From Pseudomonas sp. Irchel 3H7 (GTDB lineage: Bacteria; Pseudomonadota; Gammaproteobacteria; Pseudomonadales; Pseudomonadaceae): a DNA stretch of 64,000 nucleotides. A program made the translations under genes and the position numbers. Shown here in pieces: positions 57,384 through 64,000 of this stretch. Where the stretch lies: contig NZ_FYEA01000015.1 in the NCBI RefSeq assembly GCF_900187605.1, positions 62,001 to 126,000 of the forward strand, given 5' to 3'. Every line of letters starts with the position of its first letter. Positions within the stretch are counted from its first letter, which is position 1. The notes under the pieces were generated by a model, which worked only from the letters and a program-made list of their open reading frames with translations, did no database searches and was not told the origin of the DNA.

Positions 57384-58163
57384 CTAATGCCAATCAAATA
57401 ATTCCTCGATATTAGCGGTAGTTTGTCTGGCCAATTGCTGGGTTGTGATGCTCATCAACTCGGCCAGCACCTCACAAATCGCCGGCAAATGCGCCGGGCT
57501 GTTGCGCTGACCGGGAAACATCGCGGGCGCCATGTCCGGCGAATCGGTTTCCAGCACGATCGACTCCAGCGGCAATTGCGCAATCACTCGATGCATGCGC
57601 AACGCCTGTGGCCAGGTCGGCGCGCCGCCCAGACCCAGTTTGAAACCCAGTTTGATGTACTCCCGCGCTTCTTCACGGCTGCCGGCAAAGGCGTGGATGA
57701 TTCCCGCGCGTTTGAGCTTGAAGCGTTTGAGCGTTGAGATCACTGCCGCATGACTACGGCGAACGTGGATTAATGCCGGTAATTCGAAATCCGCGGCCAG
57801 TTGTAGCTGCGCCGCGAACAGCGCCTGTTGCCGCTCGCGGTCGAGGGTTTCGATGAAGTAATCCAGACCGATCTCGCCCACCGCACACAACTGCCGATGA
57901 CCGCGCAATCGCGTCAGCCAATCTCCGAGTGCCGACAAATCTTCGGGGCGATGCTGATCGAGATACACCGGGTGCAGACCGAATGCCGCGTATAAATCCG
58001 CATCGCTCTGCACCAGATCCCACACCCGTTGCCAATTACCCTCATGGACACCCAACACCACCATCCGCCGCACCCCGAGCGCGCGGCTTTCGGCGAGCAA
58101 CGCCGAGCGGTCGGCGTCGAAGTCGGGGAAGTCGAGGTGGGTGTGGCTGTCGATCAGCTCCAC
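57384..58163 (-). CDS. TatD family metal-dependent hydrolase
   Basis: A 259-residue TIM-barrel hydrolase (MELIDSHTHLDFPDFDADR, AFGLHPVYLDQH, VGEIGLDYF, HAFAGSREEA, ETDSPDMAPAM) with the metal-binding His/Asp/Glu set of the TatD/YcfH family. It is probably a DNase or a related phosphoesterase. It begins 3 bases after cra, so it is likely co-transcribed. This pairing beside the fru operon is seen in pseudomonads; why is not known. Confidence 0.92.
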   Translation of the reverse strand: MELIDSHTHLDFPDFDADRSALLAESRALGVRRMVVLGVHEGNWQRVWDLVQSDADLYAAFGLHPVYLDQHRPEDLSALGDWLTRLRGHRQLCAVGEIGLDYFIETLDRERQQALFAAQLQLAADFELPALIHVRRSHAAVISTLKRFKLKRAGIIHAFAGSREEAREYIKLGFKLGLGGAPTWPQALRMHRVIAQLPLESIVLETDSPDMAPAMFPGQRNSPAHLPAICEVLAELMSITTQQLARQTTANIEELFDWH

Positions 58164-58166
58164 GGC

Positions 58167-59162
58167 TCAGTCCCGGTGAATACGCTGCTTGAAGGTCCGC
58201 GCAATGGCCTGCACGCCAGGCTTGTACTCCGACTGCTCGACAGCGGCCAGCGCCAGTTCCAGCGCCTTGTCGGCGATCAACTGGTGTTGCTGGGCCATGG
58301 CGTTGACCGGCAGCGGCAGGAAATCCAGCAACTGCGTATCGCCGAAGGTGCCCAGGCGCAATGGCCGCGATTTCAGCGGGAAGTCATGCAGCGCATCGAA
58401 TACACCCTGCAACAGCACGTAGGAAGTGGTTACCAACGCGTCGGGCAAATGCCCCAGACGTTGCAGGAGTTCTTCCATCAGTTGCTTGCCGCACTCACGG
58501 CTGAAAGATTCGGCGTGTTCGACCAGCACTTCGCCTTTGAAGTCGACCAACGCCTCTTTGAAACCGGCGGCACGTTCCTGGCTGATGCTCAGTTCCGGAC
58601 GCGCACCGAGCAGTACGATCTGCTTCGGTTGCGGATCAAGCAGGCTCTGGGTCAGGTGCAGGCTGGCCTCGCGGTCGTCACTGATCACCGAGCAGAAATG
58701 TTCCGGCTCCATGACCCGGTCGATGGCGATGATCGGCAGCCCTTTGGCCTGCAACTGCCGATAGCTATCATCGCCGGCGGGCAGGCAACTGGCGACGATC
58801 AACGCATCACAACGACGCGCGCGGAACAGTTGCAGCAACTGCCGCTCGCTGTCTGGCGCATCGTCGGAGCTGGCGATCAGCAATTGATAGCCGCGCGCTC
58901 GCGCACCTTGTTCGAGCAGCTTGGCGATCCGCGCGTAACTGGGGTTTTCCAGATCCGGCAGAATAAAGCCCAGCGTGCGCGTATGCCGACTGCGCAGCCC
59001 GGCCGCTTGAGGGTTTGGCGTGAAGCCGTGCAGATCGACCACCGCCCGCACCCGCTCGACGGTGGCGTTGCTGATGCGTTGCTGTTCGGCCTTGCCGTTG
59101 ATGACGTAGCTGGCGGTGGTCACGGACACTCCGGCCAACCGCGCGATATCACTGAGTTTCAA
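58167..59162 (-). CDS. cra: LacI-family catabolite repressor/activator Cra (FruR)
   Basis: A 331-residue LacI-type regulator. The helix-turn-helix is at the N-terminus (MKLSDIARLAGVSVTTASYV), followed by the hinge GFTPNPQAAGLRSRHTRTLG and a periplasmic-binding-protein-like effector domain. In P. putida Cra binds fructose-1-phosphate and controls the fruBKA operon. Here it is divergent from fruB with a matching operator in the gap, so the same circuit applies. Confidence 0.95.
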   Translation of the reverse strand: MKLSDIARLAGVSVTTASYVINGKAEQQRISNATVERVRAVVDLHGFTPNPQAAGLRSRHTRTLGFILPDLENPSYARIAKLLEQGARARGYQLLIASSDDAPDSERQLLQLFRARRCDALIVASCLPAGDDSYRQLQAKGLPIIAIDRVMEPEHFCSVISDDREASLHLTQSLLDPQPKQIVLLGARPELSISQERAAGFKEALVDFKGEVLVEHAESFSRECGKQLMEELLQRLGHLPDALVTTSYVLLQGVFDALHDFPLKSRPLRLGTFGDTQLLDFLPLPVNAMAQQHQLIADKALELALAAVEQSEYKPGVQAIARTFKQRIHRD

Positions 59163-59307
59163 CCCGGGATTTCCTTGTTTTTTCGAGCTTGCCGCGACAT
59201 TTTCGCCAATCCTACCCGATTAGGGCAGGCGACTATTGTCGCAGCGCATCCGACAAGTTGGACTTCAAGGATGGGACATTATCGAGTAACGTGCCGATCA
59301 ATCTAGA

Positions 59308-59319
59308 TTAAACGTTTCA
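59308..59319. promoter_or_regulatory. Cra/FruR operator
   Basis: TTAAACGTTTCA matches the P. putida Cra operator at the fruB promoter. It lies in the 308-base cra-fruB gap, about 150 bases before fruB. The rest of that gap shows promoters only by inference. Confidence 0.88.
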
Positions 59320-59470
59320 GCAGGCGTATTTTCTACGTTTTAGACGTCTTTGGCCGGTTCTGCCGTGAAACCGCCAAAACTGCCGCTGAAAAGCAAAGCG
59401 GTAAAGCGCCTAAGCTGCAAACCATCCAAAACAATACCTGGCACTCATAAAGCGCCAAAAAGGAGATCGC

Positions 59471-62332
59471 ATGCTCGAGCTCACTATAGAGCAGATATCC
59501 ATGGGCCAATCGGCTGTGGATAAACCCGCTGCCCTGCAACTGCTCGCCAATCACCTGGTGGCCGATGGTCTGGTTGCCGACGGTTACCTCGCTGGATTGC
59601 AGGCACGGGAAGCCCAGGGCTCGACCTTTCTCGGTCAAGGTATTGCCATTCCCCACGGGACCCCGGAAACCCGCGATCAGGTGTTCGCTACTGGCGTGCG
59701 CCTGATGCAGTTCCCGGAAGGCGTGGATTGGGGCGATGGCCAGATCGTTTATCTGGCGATTGGCATTGCCGCCAAATCCGACGAACACCTGCGCCTGCTG
59801 CAACTGCTGACCCGTGCCCTCGGCGAGACTGATCTGGGCCAGGCCCTGCGTCGCGCCAGTTCACCTGAGGCGCTGCTGAAATTGCTGCAAGGCGCGCCGC
59901 AGGAACTGGCGCTCGATGCGCAGATGATTGGCCTCGGTGTCTCGGCCGACGATTTCGAAGAACTGGTCTGGCGTGGCGCGCGTCTGCTGCGTCAGGCCGA
60001 TTGTGTGAGCAACGGTTTTGCCGGCGTGTTGCAGCAGGTCGAAGCGCTGCCGCTGGGCGATGGTTTGTGGTGGCTGCACAGCGAGCAAACGGTGAAGCGT
60101 CCGGGCCTGGCGTTTGTTACGCCGGACAAACCGATGCGCTACCTCGGTCAGCCGCTTAGCGGTCTGTTCTGCCTGGCCAGCCTCGGCGAGGCACATCAAG
60201 CGTTGCTTGAACGCCTGTGTGCGTTGCTGATCGAAGGTCGCGGCCATGAATTGGGCCGCGCTACCAGCAGTCGCAAAGTTCTCGAAGTGCTCGGCGGTGA
60301 ATTGCCCGCCGACTGGCCGAGCGCGCGTATTGCCCTGGCCAACGCCCACGGTCTGCACGCGCGCCCGGCGAAGATCCTCGCGCAACTGGCGAAGAGTTTT
60401 GATGGCGAGATTCGCGTGCGCATCGTCGACGGTCAGGACAGCGCCGTGTCGGTGAAGAGTCTGAGCAAACTGCTCAGCCTTGGCGCCCGTCGTGGTCAGG
60501 TGCTGGAGTTGATCGCCGAGCCGAGCATTGCCGCCGACGCTTTGCCGGCACTCTTGGCCGCTATCGAAGAGGGTCTCGGCGAAGAAGTCGAGCCGCTGCC
60601 AGCAGTGAGCCAGCAACGCGAAGTCATCGCCGACATCGCCGAAGTGCTGCTCGCCCCGGCCTCCGGCAGCCAGTTGCAAGCAATCCCGGCGGCACCCGGC
60701 ATCGCTATCGGCCCGGCACACATCCAAGTGCAGCAAACCATCGATTATCCGCTGCGGGGCGAGTCCGCTGCCATCGAACGCGAACGTCTCAAGCAAGCGC
60801 TCAGCGATGTGCGCAGCGATATTCAGGGCCTGATCGAGCGCAGCAAAGCCAAAGCCATCCGCGAGATCTTCATCACCCATCAGGAAATGCTCGACGACCC
60901 GGACCTCACCGACGAAGTCGACACCCGCCTCAAGCAAGGTGAAAGCGCCGAAGCGGCATGGATGGCGGTGATCGAAGCGGCGGCCAAACAGCAGGAATCG
61001 TTGCAGGACGCTTTGCTCGCCGAGCGTGCGGCGGATCTGCGTGACATCGGTCGCCGCGTGCTGGCGCAACTGTGTGGCGTGCAGACCGCGAGCGAGCCTG
61101 AACAACCGTACATTCTGGTGATGGACGAAGTCGGCCCGTCCGACGTCGCGCGGCTGGACCCGGCGCGTGTCGCGGGGATTCTCACCGCACGCGGCGGCGC
61201 CACCGCGCACAGTGCAATCGTTGCGCGAGCGCTCGGGATTCCGGCGCTGGTTGGCGCTGGCGCGGCAGTGTTGCTGCTGCAACCGGGCACGCCATTGCTG
61301 CTCGACGGCCAACGCGGTCGTCTGCACGTCGACGCCGATGCCGCGACTCTGCAACGCGCCACCGAAGAACGCGATACCCGCGAACAACGGCTGAAGATTG
61401 CCGCCGAACAACGTCATCAACCGGCACACACCACCGACGGTCACGCGGTCGAAGTCTTTGCCAACATCGGCGAAAGCGCTGGCGTGATCAGCGCGGTGGA
61501 GCAGGGCGCCGAAGGCATCGGTCTGCTGCGTACCGAACTGATTTTCATGGCCCATCCGCAAGCACCGGACGAAGCCACGCAAGAAGCCGAATACCGCCGC
61601 GTCCTCGATGGCCTCGCCGGTCGCCCGTTGGTGGTTCGCACGCTGGATGTCGGTGGCGACAAACCGCTGCCGTATTGGCCGATTGCCAAGGAAGAAAACC
61701 CGTTCCTCGGCGTGCGCGGCATTCGCCTGACCTTGCAGCGCCCACAGATCATGGAAGCGCAATTGCGCGCCTTGCTGCGTTCGGCGGATAACCGTCCGTT
61801 GCGGATCATGTTCCCGATGGTCGGCAGCGTCGAAGAATGGCGTCAGGCCCGCGACATGACCGAGCGTCTGCGCCTGGAAATCCCGGTTGCCGATCTGCAA
61901 CTGGGGATCATGATCGAAGTGCCGTCCGCCGCGTTGCTGGCGCCGGTGCTGGCCAAGGAAGTCGACTTCTTCAGCGTCGGCACTAACGACCTGACCCAGT
62001 ACACACTAGCCATCGACCGTGGTCACCCGACGCTGTCGGCGCAGGCCGACGGCTTGCACCCGGCGGTGTTGCAACTGATCGACATCACCGTGCGCGCGGC
62101 CCATGCCCATGGCAAATGGGTCGGCGTCTGTGGCGAACTGGCGGCGGACCCGCTGGCGGTGCCGGTGCTGGTCGGCCTCGGTGTCGATGAACTCAGTGTC
62201 TCCGGGCGCAGCATTGCTGAAGTGAAAGCGCGCATCCGCGAACTCAGCCTGACCCAGGCGCAAACCCTTGCTCAACATGCCCTGGCCGTGGGCAGCGCGA
62301 ACGAAGTGCGCGCATTAGTGGAGGCCCTGTAA
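59471..62332 (+). CDS. fruB: fructose PTS multiphosphoryl transfer protein (EIIA-HPr-EI)
   Basis: A 953-residue fusion of three PTS modules in order. EIIA-Fru (phospho-His about 62, GIAIPHGTPETRD) comes first, then HPr (His about 296, NAHGLHARPAKIL, with Ser in the SVKSLSKLLSLG loop). Enzyme I follows (His about 580, ARGGATAHSAIVARALG; C-terminal PEP-binding barrel with VGTNDLTQYTLAIDRGHP). It carries phosphate from PEP to FruA, so fructose uptake needs no separate EI or HPr. This is the usual Pseudomonas form. The stop overlaps the fruK start (TAATG). Confidence 0.97.
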   Translation: MLELTIEQISMGQSAVDKPAALQLLANHLVADGLVADGYLAGLQAREAQGSTFLGQGIAIPHGTPETRDQVFATGVRLMQFPEGVDWGDGQIVYLAIGIAAKSDEHLRLLQLLTRALGETDLGQALRRASSPEALLKLLQGAPQELALDAQMIGLGVSADDFEELVWRGARLLRQADCVSNGFAGVLQQVEALPLGDGLWWLHSEQTVKRPGLAFVTPDKPMRYLGQPLSGLFCLASLGEAHQALLERLCALLIEGRGHELGRATSSRKVLEVLGGELPADWPSARIALANAHGLHARPAKILAQLAKSFDGEIRVRIVDGQDSAVSVKSLSKLLSLGARRGQVLELIAEPSIAADALPALLAAIEEGLGEEVEPLPAVSQQREVIADIAEVLLAPASGSQLQAIPAAPGIAIGPAHIQVQQTIDYPLRGESAAIERERLKQALSDVRSDIQGLIERSKAKAIREIFITHQEMLDDPDLTDEVDTRLKQGESAEAAWMAVIEAAAKQQESLQDALLAERAADLRDIGRRVLAQLCGVQTASEPEQPYILVMDEVGPSDVARLDPARVAGILTARGGATAHSAIVARALGIPALVGAGAAVLLLQPGTPLLLDGQRGRLHVDADAATLQRATEERDTREQRLKIAAEQRHQPAHTTDGHAVEVFANIGESAGVISAVEQGAEGIGLLRTELIFMAHPQAPDEATQEAEYRRVLDGLAGRPLVVRTLDVGGDKPLPYWPIAKEENPFLGVRGIRLTLQRPQIMEAQLRALLRSADNRPLRIMFPMVGSVEEWRQARDMTERLRLEIPVADLQLGIMIEVPSAALLAPVLAKEVDFFSVGTNDLTQYTLAIDRGHPTLSAQADGLHPAVLQLIDITVRAAHAHGKWVGVCGELAADPLAVPVLVGLGVDELSVSGRSIAEVKARIRELSLTQAQTLAQHALAVGSANEVRALVEAL

Positions 62333-63273
62333 TGGCCAAGATTCTTACCCTGACCCTCAACCCGGCACTCGACCTCACCGTCGAACTGCCACGGCTGGAG
62401 GCCGGTCAGGTCAATCGCAGCGACGAGATGCACACCCACGCCGCTGGTAAAGGCGTGAACGTCGCGCAAGTGCTGGCCGATCTAGGCCATCAACTGACGG
62501 TCAGTGGGTTTCTCGGCGAAGACAATCTGCAAGCGTTCGAAACCCTGTTCGCCAAACGCGGATTTGTCGACGCGTTTATCCGTGTGCCGGGCGAGACGCG
62601 CAGCAATATCAAAGTGGCGGAGCAGAGTGGGCGCATCACCGACATCAACGGCCCGGGACCGGTGGTCGATGCCGCCGCGCAGCAGGCGTTGCTGGAGCGT
62701 CTGGTGCAGATCGCACCGGGTCACGATGCGGTGGTGGTCGCCGGCAGTTTGCCGCGTGGCGTCACGGCGCAGTGGTTGCGTGAGCTGATCGAACGGCTCA
62801 ACCAGCTCGGTCTGAAAGTCGCCCTCGACTCCAGCGGCGAAGCGTTGCGCGAAGCGTTGAAAGCCAGTCCATGGCTGATCAAACCGAACACTGAAGAGCT
62901 CGCCGATGCACTCGGTTGTGACGTGGTTTCACACGCAGCGGAAGCGCAAGCGGCGGCGCGTTTGCATGCCCAAGGCATCGAGCACGTGGTGATTTCCCAC
63001 GGTGCTGACGGTGTGAATTGGTTCAGCGTCGGTTCGGCACTGCACGCCACGCCGCCGAAGGTCAGCGTCGCCAGCACGGTCGGTGCTGGTGATTCGCTGT
63101 TGGCCGGCATGCTTCACGGTTTGCTCAGCGCCGACACGCCTGAACAAACCCTGCGCACCGCCACCGCGATTGCGGCGATGGCGGTGACCCAGATCGGTTT
63201 TGGCATCAACGACGCTGCGCAACTGGCGCAGCTCGAACAGGGCGTGCGCGTGCGCCCCCTGACAGAACAATAA
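62332..63273 (+). CDS. fruK: 1-phosphofructokinase
   Basis: A 313-residue PfkB/ribokinase-family kinase (LTLTLNPALDLTVELPRLEA; GKGVNVAQVLADLGHQ; C-terminal ASTVGAGDSLLAGML with catalytic Asp). It phosphorylates fructose-1-phosphate, made by FruA, to fructose-1,6-bisphosphate, and so removes the Cra inducer. Its start overlaps the fruB stop and fruA begins 11 bases after it. Confidence 0.97.
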   Translation: MAKILTLTLNPALDLTVELPRLEAGQVNRSDEMHTHAAGKGVNVAQVLADLGHQLTVSGFLGEDNLQAFETLFAKRGFVDAFIRVPGETRSNIKVAEQSGRITDINGPGPVVDAAAQQALLERLVQIAPGHDAVVVAGSLPRGVTAQWLRELIERLNQLGLKVALDSSGEALREALKASPWLIKPNTEELADALGCDVVSHAAEAQAAARLHAQGIEHVVISHGADGVNWFSVGSALHATPPKVSVASTVGAGDSLLAGMLHGLLSADTPEQTLRTATAIAAMAVTQIGFGINDAAQLAQLEQGVRVRPLTEQ

Positions 63274-63284
63274 GAGGGTTTGTC

Positions 63285-64000
63285 ATGAAATTAGCCATTG
63301 TTACGGCTTGCCCGAACGGCATGGTCACCAGTGTGCTGTGCGCGCGTTTGCTCGATGCGGCGGCGCAGCGTCAGGGCTGGAGCACCAGCGTTGAAGTGGT
63401 CGATGCGGCGCACCCCGAACGCGAATTGTCGGCGGCGACCATTGCAGCGGCCGAGTGGGTTTTGCTGGTCGCCACAGGCGCGGTCGACATGACGCGTTTT
63501 GTCGGTAAACGGGTTTTCCAGATTGCCCCGGCACAAGCGCTGCAGGATGTCGAAGCGGTGCTGCGTCGTGGAGCTGAAGAGGCTGAAGTTTACGTCGCCG
63601 GCGCTGCTGAACCGGTTGCTGATGCGCCGCGCGCGCCACGTCTCGTCGCTATCACTGCGTGCCCGACCGGTGTCGCCCACACCTTCATGGCGGCCGAAGC
63701 CCTACAGCAAACCGCCAAGCGTCTGGGTTACGAACTGCAGGTCGAAACCCAAGGCTCGGTGGGCGCGAAAACCCCGTTGAGTGCAGCGGCAATTGCCGAC
63801 GCAGACGTGGTGTTGCTGGCAGCGGACATCGAAGTCGCCACCGAGCGTTTCGCCGGCAAGAAAATCTATCGTTGCGGCACTGGGATCGCCTTGAAGCAGT
63901 CCGAAGCCACACTGAAAAAAGCCTTGGCCGAAGGTGCGGTGGAAAGCGCTGCGGCTGACGGCAAAGCTCCGGCGAAGCAAGAGAAGACCGGCATCTACAA
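63285..64000 (+). CDS. fruA: fructose PTS EIIBC component, N-terminal part, cut by window end
   Basis: At least 238 residues are visible. Two EIIB-type domains are in tandem: the first with Cys at about residue 9 (KLAIVTACPNGMVTS), the second with Cys at about 126 (RLVAITACPTGVAHTFMAAE). A Lys/Ala-rich linker then leads towards the membrane EIIC domain, which lies beyond the window. The second EIIB is the one with the standard phospho-cysteine motif; the first is the EIIB' domain known in FruA. It imports and phosphorylates fructose to fructose-1-phosphate. Confidence 0.95.
   Translation, partial: MKLAIVTACPNGMVTSVLCARLLDAAAQRQGWSTSVEVVDAAHPERELSAATIAAAEWVLLVATGAVDMTRFVGKRVFQIAPAQALQDVEAVLRRGAEEAEVYVAGAAEPVADAPRAPRLVAITACPTGVAHTFMAAEALQQTAKRLGYELQVETQGSVGAKTPLSAAAIADADVVLLAADIEVATERFAGKKIYRCGTGIALKQSEATLKKALAEGAVESAAADGKAPAKQEKTGIY

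Noticed and set aside
59861..61900. A 679-codon frame antisense to fruB
   Set aside because: Mirror of biased fruB codons; no domain or ribosome site.

Overview
The window is a stretch of a Pseudomonas chromosome, most likely from the P. fluorescens group. Three things point there. The order smpB, ratA-rnfH, bamE, fur, recN, grpE-dnaK-dnaJ, dapB, carA-carB-greA, yhbY, rlmE-ftsH-folP-glmM-tpiA-secG, tRNA-Leu, tRNA-fMet, rimP-nusA-infB-rbfA-truB-rpsO-pnp is the pseudomonad one. The tmRNA tag reads ANDDQYGVALAA. Two typical pseudomonad REP families (GTGGGAGCGAGC... and GATCGCAGCCTGCGG...) sit between genes. This rests on reading the sequence and remembered gene orders; no database search was run.

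Layout. (1) 1-3.9 kb is the right edge of a genomic island inserted at the 3' end of the tmRNA gene. It holds the tail of a DUF3987-type protein, a small ORF, an Integrase_1-type tyrosine recombinase and another small ORF, all overlapping in one cluster. A P4-type integrase broken by a frameshift and a set of repeated GGGAATACC sites lie next to the att region. (2) 3.9-13.4 kb has ssrA (tmRNA), a small exported protein, and the lactate regulon: lldP-lutA-lutB-lutC-dld on the minus strand, with lldR divergent and a perfect LldR-type operator between them. (3) 13.5-45.6 kb is the conserved housekeeping block: trans-translation (SmpB), outer-membrane assembly (BamE), iron control (Fur), DNA repair (RecN), chaperones with two clear sigma-32 promoters, lysine/peptidoglycan precursor synthesis (DapB), carbamoyl-phosphate synthetase behind an apparent attenuator, GreA, FtsH, folate, GlmM, TpiA, SecG, and the nusA-infB-pnp translation/RNA operon.

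(4) 45.7-48.6 kb is a short accessory patch after tRNA-Thr: a low-GC membrane acyltransferase, a repetitive coiled-coil periplasmic protein and a small DUF6388 protein. (5) 48.6-56.4 kb holds nadC, a DUF1631 protein, ampD-ampE (peptidoglycan recycling and beta-lactamase control), a chemoreceptor and a zinc-ribbon membrane protein, separated by REP elements. (6) 56.4-57.4 kb is AT-richer and carries an orphan gene. (7) 57.4 kb to the end is the fructose regulon: cra-tatD on the minus strand and fruB-fruK-fruA on the plus strand, with a Cra operator in front of fruB; fruA runs off the window.

The most unusual material is the island edge (the compact overlapping cluster, arm-type repeats and frameshifted integrase) and the two orphan genes at 47.5 and 56.7 kb. 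No CRISPR array, toxin-antitoxin pair of proven type, or complete undescribed system could be demonstrated within the window.
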